Made by a program: the position numbers and the translations under genes
NCBI GenBank assembly: GCA_000969725.1
Contig: JXSR01S067202.1
DNA length: 24,157 bases
Reading direction: 5' to 3' (one strand)
From: Ophiothrix spiculata
Taxonomy: Eukaryota; Echinodermata; Ophiuroidea; Amphilepidida; Ophiotrichidae
Notes under the pieces: generated by a model
What the model saw: the letters and a program-made list of their open reading frames with translations, nothing else
Databases searched by the model: none
Told to the model about the DNA's origin: nothing
In this document: positions 1 through 10,020 of the stretch, piece after piece
How positions within the stretch are numbered: the first letter of the stretch is position 1
Layout: every line of letters starts with the position of its first letter

Positions 1-160
1 CAATCCGTGAACAATGTTCATGATAGGAGCCGGAATATTTTGGTGTTTGTACAACAATTTTCTTGGATTTTACAAACAGAATATTTAAAATTGATTATTA
101 ATCTTATCATGAACAATACTGCTGAATTAATCCAATGTTGTGGTTCCATTTTCCTATCAG

Positions 161-275
161 GCTGTAGCATGTGCCGAAGCCAAGGTAACTCTGATCTCGC
201 CATTTGTGGGACGTATCTTTGACTGGTATGTGAAGAGTACAGGCAAGAAAGAGTATGCTCCAGAGGAAGATCCTG
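161..275 (+). CDS. TALDO1: Transaldolase exon (first one in window)
   Basis: The acceptor is tttcctatcag at 150-160 and the donor gtaggt starts at 276. The exon begins with GCT (Ala of AVACAEA) and ends one base into a Gly codon. It encodes the beta-strand block [16 protein letters not shown] of the transaldolase barrel and the EEDPG loop. The open frame continues leftward without an exon-like ATG, so this is an internal exon and not a start. Confidence 0.93.
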
Positions 276-3200
276 GTAGGTGTACACTGGTGGCAGATTG
301 TCGTTTTGTGCAAGAAAGTCCTATCTAATGCTTCTTGCTAGAGAAGTGAAGAGAAACGTGGATTTGAACTGAAGGCCTATAGATTAATATCTAACTTTTT
401 TTTCAAGTCTTGACCCCCGCGAGGGAAAGAATAAAGATTTGCGCACATTTCACCTCGTGAACCGAGCATTAATTTATCATATTTATTTCGCTAGAAATAA
501 TGTGTTTCTCTATCTTATGCTTCTCGCTAGAGAAGTGAAGAGAAACATGGATTTGAAATGAAGGCCTATAGATTAATATCTAACGCTTCAATACCATCTG
601 GTCTCGTTAGCTCAGTGGTTGGCAACCGGGAGGTCCCAGGTTCAAGTCCTGGTCGAGGCTTTTTTTTTTCAAGTCTTGACCCCCGCAAGGGAAAGAATAA
701 AGATTTGAGCACATTTCACCTCATGAACTAAGTATTAATTTATCAGATTTATTTTGCTAGAAATAATGTGTTTCACTATCTAATGCTTCTCGCTAGAGAA
801 GTGAAGAGAAACGTGGATTTTAAATGAAGCAAATTCATTATCGAATTTTCATTGGACTTGGTCACAATGGCTTTTGGGTAGAGGCACACATATGACCCCT
901 AGGTGAGCAGGGTCGAAGGTCATCCAGGGGCCAATTCAACATTGTGACCTTCTTTCAGACGACTCTAGCAGACTGTAAAGTATTTTTATCCTTTGGTCTA
1001 AGAAAATATTTGAAAAAGTGAAAAAGACAAGTTTTTAAAATAAATAACCTTAGCTACATTTATTGAAGTTTTTATATTTCATTCATATACATGTTAACTT
1101 GCCCTAATTATGTATTCAAACTTTATCCACAGGTGTATTAAGTGTATCTAAGATCTACAATTATTACAAGAAATTTGGCTACAAGACTGTGGTGATGGGT
1201 GCTTCATTCCGCAACACAGGGCAGATTACAGAGTTAGCCGGCTGTGATCTCATCACCATCAGGTAAGGGGTTGATAATATCATGACAGCCTGTTAGTCTG
1301 AAGATTCGCCAGTCAAAAAATGAAATTGGGTTTGCTAGTCCAAAAGTGAAATAAGGTCCGTTAGTCAAAAAAAGGGGTTCGTTAATCTTAAGGTTCACCA
1401 GTCCGGAAATGAAAATAAGGTTCGCTTGATCAAAAATGATATAAGGTTGGTCAGTCCAAAAATAAAATAGGGTTCACTAGTCCAAAAAATAGTATGTTTT
1501 GCAAACTCAATTTAATTTGGACTTGCAGACCTTATTTCATTTTCAGACTCGCAAGCCCTTTGGATTAGCTAACTGTTTTTAATTTAGGACTAGTTGACCG
1601 TTTTTCAAATTCAGATAAGGAAACCTTTTTTCAAATTCAGACAAGGAAACCTTTTTTTTTTTCGAATAAGGACTAGTGAACCTTATTTTCGGACTGACGG
1701 ACCTGTTTTTGAAATTCCGGACTGGTGAACCTACAGGTATAGGAAAATACGCTTTCGGATTGGCTAAACTTATTTTAATTTCGGACTAGCGAACCTTACG
1801 ACTAGTGAACCTTGGACCTAGCGGGATGTTACCAACAATAAAAATACACACCACAAAATGAATAACTTTAAGGAAGTTTTACATCAAAATATATTCAGTT
1901 TTAAACCAAGAGACCAATGCATATATCATTAAAATTGTGTTCTCTTTTAATAGATACCTTGTTTACCATTGAAATCTTTCATCTTTTGATGGTAGACCCG
2001 TTTTTTGAATAGCAAGTCCTATTTTCAAAGATCACATTTTGAATACTGCACCCGGAACACATGCAATCTACTGCTGTATAAGTAGGCTGAAAAGACTTGT
2101 ACGAGTTTAGTTGATCATTGGCGCAATTTTGAGTCTGAATTAGGCTTGCATGAGTGACATTTTAAATGAAGGTGTTTTATTTAGAGAATAAGAGATAAGA
2201 TTTATTGTTTTGCCTGAGATTTATCATCTCATAATGGATGAGTGTACATTATTTTGAGTAATGGATGCTCCCAAAGGGGTTGCCCATTATGAAACTTGAG
2301 ACATTTTAAGATCAAGAATGAAGTCTAGTATTTGCCATAAAACAAAAGATATCATTGGACAAACGTATACCCGTATTCAAACGTATATCTAGACCGCGCT
2401 GCTCTACTGCGTTTGATGATGAACACACTATTGTGTATTGCATACTTGCCAACTGTCCCTCTTTTGGAGGGACATCCCTCTTTTGACCTAAACTAAATGC
2501 TGTAAAACGCGGTGATTTTAGTAGGTGTCCCTCTTTTTGCAAATATCTCTACATAGTAATGTATAGGAAATTCAGAAATGCCCCTCTTTTTAAACAGTTT
2601 CTCTCATTTGTCCCTCTTTCTGAAATTAGAATGTTGGCAAGTATTAAAGTTGTCTCGCTCTAGAGCCGGTCATGACTATTATATGTGAACACGCCCTAAG
2701 TTTAGGATTTACACATTCAAACTGTCATGCTTTTTAACCAGTGATTGATTTCTTAAACTGCTCTTTAAAAAAGGAAGTTCAAATTAATTATTTTTTTGGT
2801 TTAAAGACAGATTATTCATTGATGCAAGAAGACAGCAACATTTTGTTTGTTGTGTTCATTTTACAAATTATTAGAAGAATCGAAAATAAAACTGTAATAA
2901 AGCCTAAAAAGATTTTGCTAACACACTGTGATCAATATCATGAATCAAGTCATTGAGGGGCACAGCAATCATTCTTTCTCACTGAGTTTCAGTCTATGTA
3001 AACAGCAGTAGTTTCGTTAGATCCCTGCATGTCCTAATCCTAGGGGAAATTTAAATTGACTTTTTTTTCATAAACGAGTCTACAGTAAAAAAAAATGAAC
3101 GATTTTATTAGCTAGTAATTCAGGTGTCTGATTAAAAAAGCACAGATTTTCAGTGAAATATGCATTGGTCTCTAGGCCCTTGAGCACATTTTGATGCATG

Positions 3201-6200
3201 ACCCAGAATTATTTACTTTACATAGTTATATATCATTCATAGAGCTTGTGTGGTCCAGTGGAACAGTTCAGGACTCGGAATCACTAGGTCATAAGTTTGA
3301 GTCTCGCTATGCTGCTTTGACCCGAGCGATATTGGGGAGCTGTTATGGGCAACATTACAATCTAAGTGTGGATAAGGTGTGCGCTTGGCATGTGACTCCT
3401 AGTTGCAAAAATGATTGTGAAATGATTGTGATGGTGACCTGACTGCAGCATAATAATAGACAGCAATGCTCTGAGAATTTGTTAACAAGTTTAGTAGTGC
3501 TATACAAAAGCTGTATATTATAATTACCTAGATAACCATAAGTTTATGTGTATACTGCATAAGCATAACATGCACTACCACAAGCATTTCATGAAAATCA
3601 GAGTTTGACCAACTTAACATCGTAAATATTTGAGTAAACAAGTTTGCTTCCTAGCTTAAGTGACACTTTACGTTAGCTTTGACTCTTGATTTATATCACT
3701 AGTAGAAAGACGTTAAGTATTTTTAATTTAGAATGATGATTTCCCTAAACAGTTGATTGTACAGAAATTAATTCAAGCGAAAGAATTCTATTTTTACCAA
3801 CACAGATCATGAACAAGTAAAGCACTATCTTTTGAAAATTGGAATACAACGGGTGACTCCTAGTTGAAGTGAAATTACTTGGAAGTAATATTTTATTGTC
3901 ACACAAGCATTCGGTATTTAATTTTAGCTGTGGGTTAAGCATGCGCAAAGGATTTGACTAGACTACGAAATTTTGCAAATATTGCTTCGAAAAGTGCAAA
4001 CAATAATTCTCATATATTTTTCAAGAAAAGTTCGTTGAAGATGCTGAACTTGTCCAATGCATTTAAACAGATAAATGTTTAATGCAATGAACAATGACCC
4101 GAGATAAATCATTTCAGGGGAACAGAGTCTTGTGCACGCATCTGAAATCTTACCAAATAATTAAATAGGAAAAAAAGTGAATGCACCTGCTCCACCTAAT
4201 CAGAGATGCCAACTGGTACGGATTTTCCGTATTTCGTACGGAAAATTTGTGCAAATACGGAAATACGATCTATGCCATTCAGAGTACGGATTACGAAAAA
4301 AAAGAAAAGGAAAAAAAAAACCGACTGCAGAAAGAGATTATGTCTGGTACCAATAAATTAATAGGAGGGAATCCAACATTACGCTGTACTATATCCATGG
4401 CCGAGCTAACATGGTAAACTTTAGTGTGATTGGCTTATGTTAAGTACATCAATACGTATTTTGCTTTCGCGTTGGTCAATCAAAATGTACTTAACAGAAC
4501 TCTTAGATCGATGCAAAGCTGATGTATGACGACACGCGGGTTGTAATTAAATTGTAAATAAGGACGGCTAACCTACTACGCTACGGAACTGGAGTTATAA
4601 TGGCTTCTAAACCGACCAAAACCGTACAACACCAGAAGTTTTTAACAGAGTAAGCATGTGCAATAAGCTCTGATAACAGTTTTTAACCCTCGGATTGAGA
4701 TTTACAAGTGATATTTGACATCATATTAAAAAATACAGATTTTTATGGCAAAATACAGATTTTTGACTCTCTGAGTACAGTTTTCTGAGTTTTGAAGTTG
4801 GCATCTCTGCCTAATAATAACATTATCTGTCTAAATTCACAGCCCAAAGCTTTTGGATGAATTGCAGAAAGCTACAGGGGAAGTAACAAAGAAGTTAGCT
4901 CCCGAAACTGGTAAGTTATATCGTCACTGTTCTGACATACCGGCACAAATAAGAGCCAAAAATGCTGTTTAGAGAAAATCAGGTTTTAAAATTTCTCTAC
5001 ATACATGTAAAATTTATTGGACAATTTCAGCATGTGTTTGTCATGTCTTTTAACATTGATGTGAATAAAGATGTTTTCAAGATTATTTGCATACTTTTTC
5101 CAAGATCTAAATTGACAGTTAAAGTTATGTGCCGGTTTGTCTGAACATCGCAACAGAGTTTTCAGCATATGCCACACATATCATAAGGAAATACATAACG
5201 TTCTAGCCAATGCAAAATCTGTGTTCAGACATAACGGTACACGGCTAAATAAAGGAATAACAAAACAGGAAATACAGAAGGACTTATATGCCACACGAAA
5301 TGGAAAGTTTGTGTTCTGACATGCCGGCAAATGACTTTTTAAACAAAGGCATGACAAAAGAAATTGCTCATAATTTTCAATGATTAATATTTTCACAAAT
5401 TTAAAATAGTGTGATTTATGTCATTAAAACTATGTACTTTGTCTTTTCTGATTATTGGAGGGAAAGGGCATGTTTTATAGGGCGATTCCAAAGTAACTTT
5501 TGTGACCGAAAAATTTTGCTTTTAAATGGCCACAGAACCTAACATAAACATTATATCCATAAGTTTGTTGTTGATAATGGTGTTCACTGGTGGGATCAAG
5601 ATGTGTAGATATTTAAAGATTAAATTAATCGCCAAAATACTGAGTAAAGTTCATGTAACGTTCGGTAACGTTTGTGACATTGCACAGAAATGTTTTTTTG
5701 CTCCAAATGACTTCAAAGTGAAAATTCTCTTTTGTGACATTGCACAGAAATGGTTTTTTGCTCCAAATGACTTCAAAGTGAAAATTCTCTTACATGTTAG
5801 CGATTTTTTTATTGCGCTTTTCATAGATGATGGATAACATATTTACAAATATTTCATAAAAGTGGTAGGAAATTCTATCGTCATTATTTCTTTTAATGCA
5901 ATGTTTTGTTGGTAACGTTTGTGACATTTTGGTGTAATTTTTTGGTAACGTTTGTGACATTTTTGAATGAAAACATGTGCTCATTCATGCACGGTTTATA
6001 GAAAACTTGGCCTAGATTTAGAAATCAAGCTGAACTCATTTTGGCAAAAATGACTCTTGTGCCGGTATGTGAGAATAGCAACGATATGGTACATCATTGA
6101 ATTCGTTCATGTCATCACTGGGTGATTAGTCTTTCACAAATTCCTACATGATGTATTGCTCTACACACACTGCATGTAACCATACCAAAGGACTATACAT

Positions 6201-6765
6201 GGATCTGTGTGTCAAGCAATGGATATCGACGGACTCTGAATAAACCTTCATTTATATACCAATGACCAGTGACTGCTATATGGTTGAGGTGGTTTGGGCA
6301 TCTGCGGCGCATGAATCCAACTTCAACTTCCAAGGAGGATTCCAAAGATCTTGTGCCACTTGGGGCTGGCGTATGGACACCGAGGGGGGAGACGGCATTG
6401 AGAGAAGTTATACAGAGAGACCTCAACTTCCTTGGGCTGGGATGGTCTGTTGGGGAGGCAGGGGTGGCTGCCCGGGGTCGTGCTGTGTGGAAACTTCTCT
6501 CCGGTCAGGCAGCAGGTGCAGAGATGTGCGACCGGTAGGTAGGTAGGTCCAAGCTACACAAAGTTTAATTAATCTTGATTTTATTGGTTTATGTTTTTCA
6601 GCCAAAAAACAAGATCTGGAGCAAATCTCACTGGATGAGAAGTCTTTCCGCTTCATGCATAATGAAGATCAGATGGCCGTGGAGAAACTATCAGAAGGAA
6701 TCCGCAAATTTGCTGCCGATGCCATCAAATTGGAAGATTTGTTAATCAAAAAACTCTCAGCATAA
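161..6765 (+). CDS. TALDO1: Transaldolase, C-terminal half (four exons, 5' part outside window)
   Basis: The joined exons 161-275, 1133-1262, 4843-4910 and 6602-6765 total 477 nt, exactly 158 codons plus TAA. Transaldolase moves a dihydroxyacetone unit between sugar phosphates in the cytosolic non-oxidative pentose phosphate pathway. Recognition rests on consecutive family blocks: [20 protein letters not shown], then KIYNYYKK, then [12 protein letters not shown] (its Ser and Arg match the sugar-phosphate binding residues of transaldolases), AGCDLITIS, and the terminal [20 protein letters not shown]. The animal enzyme is about 337 residues, so roughly the first 180, including the Schiff-base lysine, lie upstream of the window. 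All introns have GT-AG ends: donors gtaggt, gtaagg and gtaagt, each acceptor preceded by a pyrimidine tract. No frameshift or premature stop is seen, so the gene looks functional. Introns are 857, 3580 and 1691 bp and packed with repeats. Confidence 0.95.
321..829. repeat. Tandem repeat of about 189 bp, 2.6 copies, in transaldolase intron
   Basis: The block beginning ctatctaatgcttct starts at 321, recurs at 510 and again at 776. The first offset is 189 bp; the second is 266 bp because the second unit carries a 77-bp insert around 593-669. Each unit contains a perfect hairpin CTTCTC-GCTA-GAGAAG and the block caagtcttgacccccgc. The repeats lie just inside the donor of the preceding exon. No coding potential is seen. 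Confidence 0.85.
601..660 (+). pseudogene. tRNA-like sequence with truncated anticodon region
   Basis: It carries an A-box match (TAGCTCAGTGG, 608-618) and a perfect B box (GGTTCAAGTCC, 639-649). A 5-bp T stem (636-640 with 648-652) closes a 7-base loop. A 6-bp acceptor-like stem pairs 601-606 with 654-659, and ten T residues follow (660-669), as in a Pol III terminator. At 60 nt it is too short for a tRNA, since much of the anticodon arm is missing. It is most likely a tRNA pseudogene or the head of a tRNA-derived SINE, and possibly still a Pol III transcription unit. Confidence 0.65.
860..949. repeat. Short inverted repeat around GGTCA half-sites
   Basis: A perfect 10-bp inverted repeat, GGTCACAATG at 860-869 and CATTGTGACC at 940-949, encloses a GC-richer patch with gggtcgaaggtca. 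It may be a degenerate small element. The rest of 950-1132 is AT-rich intron leading to the acceptor. Confidence 0.4.
1133..1262 (+). CDS. TALDO1: Transaldolase exon with phosphate-binding SFR motif
   Basis: The acceptor is ctttatccacag and the donor is gtaagg at 1263. The first two bases (GT) complete the Gly codon begun in the previous exon and the last two (AG) start a Ser codon. It encodes [19 protein letters not shown], then [20 protein letters not shown]. The Ser and Arg of SFR are known phosphate ligands in the family. Confidence 0.93.
1312..1815. repeat. Inverted array of about 26-bp minisatellite units in intron 2
   Basis: From 1312 to about 1492 there are roughly eight units of the type TTCGCTAGTCCAAAAATGAA plus ATAAGG. 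From about 1515 to 1815 the complementary type (TTATTTTCGGACTAGTGAACC and variants) repeats eight to ten times. The two halves form an imperfect long hairpin of some 500 bp in the transaldolase pre-mRNA. Unit lengths vary from about 16 to 30 bp through indels. Confidence 0.8.
1816..2441. other. Intronic AT-rich stretch, nothing recognised
   Basis: This is part of intron 2 of transaldolase. No coding exon, RNA gene or clear repeat boundary is visible. Confidence 0.5.
2442..2644. mobile_element. 203-bp MITE with 12-bp perfect terminal inverted repeats
   Basis: The ends are ATACTTGCCAAC (2442-2453) and GTTGGCAAGTAT (2633-2644), perfect inverted copies. The interior repeats TCCCTCTTT five times and includes a TCCCTCTTTTGGAGGGA hairpin near the left end. 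It is too short to encode anything and is a non-autonomous DNA transposon of undetermined superfamily. No convincing target-site duplication was identified. Confidence 0.75.
2645..3240. other. Intronic stretch, one possible Harbinger-like terminus only
   Basis: The complement of 2682-2697 reads GGGCGTGTTCACAT, which resembles PIF/Harbinger termini, but no matching opposite end was found. The remainder is AT-rich intron without recognisable genes. Confidence 0.35.
3241..3420 (+). mobile_element. Probable tRNA-derived SINE (head and partial body)
   Basis: An A-box match TGGTCCAGTGG (3251-3261) is followed by an anticodon-arm-like ggactcggaatc (3271-3282). A diverged B box AGTTTGAGTCT (3294-3304) follows, with spacing typical of tRNA genes. 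The downstream body of about 100 bp is unrelated to tRNA, as expected in a SINE. The 3' end and target duplications were not defined. An 83-codon reading frame across it is not considered coding. Confidence 0.5.
3421..4019. other. Intronic AT-rich stretch, nothing recognised
   Basis: This is part of intron 2 of transaldolase. No exon, RNA gene or defined repeat is visible. Confidence 0.5.
4020..4066. mobile_element. Solo right end of the GGGGCATTGGAC MITE family
   Basis: GATGCTGAACTTGTCCAATGC at 4040-4060 equals the right terminus of the two long copies (8625-9141 and 17814-18329), and agaaaagtt upstream also matches the second copy. It is followed by TTAA at 4063-4066, the same motif that flanks the other copies. 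The left portion is missing or unrecognisable. Confidence 0.6.
4199..4810. mobile_element. 612-bp DNA transposon derivative with CAGAGATGCCAAC termini
   Basis: The left end CAGAGATGCCAACT and the right end AGTTGGCATCTCTG are perfect 14-bp inverted repeats. The 6-bp CCTAAT occurs immediately outside both ends, a probable target-site duplication. An internal 11-bp inverted repeat (GTTAAGTACAT and its complement, about 4439-4498) lies before a short ATG frame at 4600-4650 that runs into a splice-donor-like gtaagc. It lies 32 bp upstream of a transaldolase exon. It is probably a deletion derivative of a larger element; the superfamily is not assigned. Confidence 0.75.
4843..4910 (+). CDS. TALDO1: Transaldolase short exon
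   Basis: This 68-nt exon follows acceptor aaattcacag and ends before donor gtaagt. It completes the Ser codon and reads [18 protein letters not shown], then APET. It matches the animal transaldolase segment following ITISPKLL. The adjoining introns carry terminal-inverted-repeat elements on both sides (4199-4810 and 4930-6075), the first ending only 32 bp before the exon. Confidence 0.88.
4930..6075. mobile_element. About 1.15-kb repeat element with CGG-containing terminal repeats in intron 3
   Basis: TTCTGACATACCGGCACAA (4930-4948) and the complement of 6057-6075 (TTCTCACATACCGGCACAA) match at 18 of 19 positions, so they look like terminal inverted repeats. Related motifs lie inside at 5127-5147 (reverse), 5221-5242 and 5311-5329 (forward). 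The interior also carries GGTAACGTTTGTGACAT three times (around 5664, 5912 and 5944) and a 60-bp tandem duplication. No transposase is seen and target duplications were not resolved. Confidence 0.5.
5671..5790. repeat. 60-bp perfect-phase tandem duplication
   Basis: Positions 5671-5730 and 5731-5790 are identical except for one base (tgttttt versus tggtttt). The near identity implies a very recent duplication. The 60-bp period leaves a spurious 103-codon frame (5526-5837) with a repeated peptide, not believed to be a gene. Confidence 0.9.
6230..6553 (+). mobile_element. 5'-truncated LINE remnant, reverse-transcriptase ORF C-terminus
   Basis: The frame 6269-6538 encodes [13 protein letters not shown], then [20 protein letters not shown], then [16 protein letters not shown]. 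This is the familiar 'RWFGHV-RM ... RW-DV--DL--LG ... A-DR--WR' tail of non-LTR retrotransposon polyproteins. It ends in a stop within a short (TAGG)n tract at 6536-6548, typical of a LINE 3' tail. The 5' boundary is unclear. It lies in the last transaldolase intron, some 50 bp before the final exon. Confidence 0.65.
6602..6765 (+). CDS. TALDO1: Transaldolase last coding exon with stop
   Basis: The acceptor is atgtttttcag at 6591-6601. The first two bases complete an Ala codon. The exon encodes [20 protein letters not shown], then [20 protein letters not shown] and [13 protein letters not shown], ending with TAA at 6763-6765. This is the conserved C-terminal helix region of class I transaldolases. 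Confidence 0.94.
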
Positions 6766-8624
6766 ATTGATTGATATAGTCACTACGTTACAGCTAGGGG
6801 CAGATCTTGAAAGGGCGTTGGTGGTGCTGCCTTCGCAAAATTAAGCCAAAAAAATTGTTAAAAAATCATCCCAATTCAGCCCGTCAACTGACCATTCTGG
6901 ATCTGTTTCTGCTATAGCAGTTACTGCTTGTGGTATATTAACACTTTTGGTGAAAGTTGGATGAAATAACTAGAATTTTGATCATTATTTTCTTACCCCA
7001 TCTTTAGATTTATTTGCAAGTAAATGACAACCCTAAGTATTTTTTTTCTTGCATAAAATCAGTACCATATGGCCGCAGAAGAAAAACAAAGTAACTTGTA
7101 ACAACTCGCCAAGTTACTCCGATATAGTTACTATTTTGGAGTTTTTTGTTGCTTTTTCATCAGTGACAGCACCAGGATTCATTAGGGATAAGCCAGCATA
7201 GACGGTCCAAAAAAAAATTATATAATTTTGTATAATGCAATAATAATTGCCAAAAAGTCAAAGCAATTTTTGCTAATATCAGCTAAATATTCTTTTAACA
7301 TATTCCACAGAACTGCTCAATATTTAATGATTATACGTAATCATGACACTAGTAGTTGTATACTAGTATTTTGTTCAACTAGTTAATAATGAAATTAACA
7401 TCTAAAGGTGTGTGTTTCGATCATTTCTCCACCCCACTTTCTTAAATCAAAGTGGGAGATTTTGGTACTACAAGAAAGTTCATATTTTTCTCATAACCTC
7501 ATCTCCATGCCCATATTTTGTTTCATCAAAATAGTGGTAATTTACATGGGGATTTAGTTTACCAAAATAAATATCATATATGTTTCTCTGGGTCAGTCAC
7601 TCCAAGACACATTTTTTGTCTTGAGCATTAATTTGACTCGAGGTACTAAGTATGTGAATTGAACTCAGGGAGAGGGACCTCATTAATATTGATGTACACA
7701 TACATGAACAAAATTTTCCCTATACAAGTATTAGCTTTCCTTGAAAACATGCCCCAAACAAGGATTTTAAATAAATGCAGTTTCTCCTTAAATTGTATCC
7801 CTTAATAGTTGGATTTTCATCTTGAAGTTTTGAAAAATACCCCTTTTTGTTGAAAATCAGGGTTTTGAAACCACTGGACACAAGTTGTGCTGTACGTATT
7901 GGTCAGAAAAATCCCCATTTTTCCTTGATTTTCTGTTCACGCATGTGCATATTAATATAGCTAAGTGGCCCCCTAGGAATGAAACTTTGCAATTTCTAAC
8001 ATGTTGGTGATGAGCCTTCATTCCACTATGGTATATTTGTCAGCAGATCGGAATACCTGCCTTTAAAACACCTATGCAGTAGTATTTTCATTGATTAACA
8101 AGGGTAGACAATACTAGTCCAGTACTGTCAAATTTATGACATAAATTTAGTCAGAGAAGCACTGCCCCAAGTAGTTTATGTAACTCAAGAAATTTGTTTG
8201 TAATTATGTATGTTTCAAAAACAGTACCAAATTTTATTTTGAATACAAAATGGTATTAGAACGATGAGAATGTCTGAAAAATGTTGTAATTTCTATATAT
8301 ATGTAGGAAGACTATCAACAAATTCATTGTTTTGTTTTTTTGTTTTTTACCAGGAAACATGTCATATTTTTTATTTGATTGACAAAAGATAAGCATTATC
8401 CACTTAAGCATTGCAACATTCAGTAAAGGAATCAAGCAACTGGGTCTCAGACATTCTTATTTTTGAAATGATCTAACCCATCATGTATTTCTTATTGGTG
8501 ATTGTGGCTTTGTAAAATATTTACTAAAAATAAATTAGTTTTTAGACAAAAACCATATCCTTGTCATTGCGTCATTAATGTTGTGATAAAGGCATTAACA
8601 AATTGGTGCCATCTCATTCTTTAA
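6766..8624 (+). other. Transaldolase 3' UTR and downstream DNA
   Basis: No gene is visible after the transaldolase stop. AATAAA hexamers occur at 7566-7571, 7770-7775 and 8529-8534. Any could be the poly(A) signal; none can be chosen from sequence alone. The region is AT-rich with short A and T runs and no defined repeat. Confidence 0.5.
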
Positions 8625-9141
8625 AGGGGCATTGGACAAAATTTTAAATTTTATTTGAAGATGATTTACACTTCATATGTTAGAAAATGACAGTTAATTA
8701 CCAGATATCGGGAAAATTTTGATCAAAACCTTCAGAAAAGTAAAAAATTTGAAATTTATTTTGTTTGCTGATTTTGGGTATGAGGCTATTCTGTAAACAT
8801 ATTTATTGATGCTATAAATCAAGAAAGAGACCAAAATTTATTTGTAAAACATTCCTGTCACATCATAGATTGAAAATAAATCAAAAGAAATTGTGAGTTT
8901 TCATTAGATCTCCTGAAAACGCCAATTTTAAAATTTTAACTCTTGAGAGCAGTATTTATCATTGTTGTCGTCAATGATAATTATAAATACAAGAAAATAT
9001 AAATATTTTGATATGTAGGGTTTGAATTTGACAATGAAACTTTACGTGCTGTCATTATTACTGCTAATACTTCAAATGATGCAAAAATCTCAAAATGTTT
9101 GGGGAAAAATTGGGGGATGATGCTGAACTTGTCCAATGCCC
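8625..9141. mobile_element. 517-bp MITE (GGGGCATTGGAC family), copy 1
   Basis: It begins AGGGGCATTGGACAA after TTAA (8621-8624) and ends CTTGTCCAATGCCC, so the termini are inverted repeats. Copy 2 at 17814-18329 is similar over its full length. The middle contains an imperfect palindrome around 8952-8992, perfect in copy 2. TTAA target choice would fit piggyBac- or Kolobok-like elements, but the right flank is mutated here, so the superfamily is open. Confidence 0.8.
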
Positions 9142-9929
9142 TAGACTAGATTTGAAATTAGTTGTTTTGTGATCGTTTGACTTTGATCAAAATTGTTCTA
9201 AAAAAATTACCTTGTTTAGGCTTTCGCCAAGGAAACCCAACTTGGTACTTGGTACCAAGTAAGCTGAAAGAAGCTGATCTTTAACAGGGCTCCAAGATGT
9301 TTTTTAAATTCAGTTTCTATAACTAACTTTTACTGACCATTTTGTTCTCAACTCTTTACACCTTCGGGTGGTGCGCCTGAAATAAAAGGCGGGAAATCCA
9401 TATAAGGAAGGATGAAAGAAGGATAGCTTGCCAAAAGTCAAAGTAATAAATGGGCTAAAAATTACATATTGCACATAAAACACTTTATTTTTTAATACAG
9501 CCAACATGAAAATCAAACAGCATAACTTTGTTCTCTTATTTCATCACCCTTTGGCAACATAATCAAATGCTTGGTCCATTAAGGATAATAGAAGCAAGTT
9601 TCTCCCTGTAGCTGTGATGTCTATTGAAATGTGTATACATGGAAAAGGTAAAAAATAGTATGGCTGGTATGGCAATTAAAGTTAACCCAATTCTATCATT
9701 TTTGCATAAATTATTTGCATTTGGTTCTATTTGGCTTATTTACGCTCAAACTGGGTTAAAGAAATCTGGACCAGGCCCCACGACACTTACCAAATAGGTC
9801 ATATGATTTGGGAGATACTGCTGTTACAAATAGTAACCAAAAAGTGACATGCAAGCATTTGCTATTAAAATTCTCCTCTAAAGGTTAAAGAGTATGGTAT
9901 GCCACATCAGACAAAACCCTAATGAGTTT
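9142..9929. other. Intergenic stretch, nothing recognised
   Basis: There is a 14-bp palindrome ACTTGGTACCAAGT at 9247-9260. No gene, RNA or mobile element boundary could be supported. Confidence 0.5.
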
Positions 9930-9936
9930 AACTATC

Positions 9937-10020
9937 TTCACAAGTTCACAGCAATACACCACAAGTTCGCAGCAATACACTAGCACAATATTGCAGCAAT
10001 GCACCTTTGCAGCAATACAT
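9937..10020 (-). repeat. 21-bp minisatellite, inverted orientation
   Basis: Read on the minus strand the units are GTGTATTGCTGTGAACTTGTG, GTGTATTGCTGCGAACTTGTG and two degenerate copies. The same unit type occurs in the opposite orientation at 10320-10355 and 10690-10805. Confidence 0.7.

Noticed and set aside
140..328. Start of a transaldolase-like frame at 140 (GTG)
   Set aside because: This is an internal exon with a clear acceptor at 159-160. The family alignment needs about 180 more residues upstream.
3191..3442. 83-codon frame
   Set aside because: It coincides with a tRNA-derived SINE; A- and B-box spacing explains the sequence better than a protein.
5526..5837. 103-codon frame with a repeated 20-residue peptide
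   Set aside because: It lies within a transaldolase intron and exists because of the 60-bp duplication. There is no independent evidence for coding.
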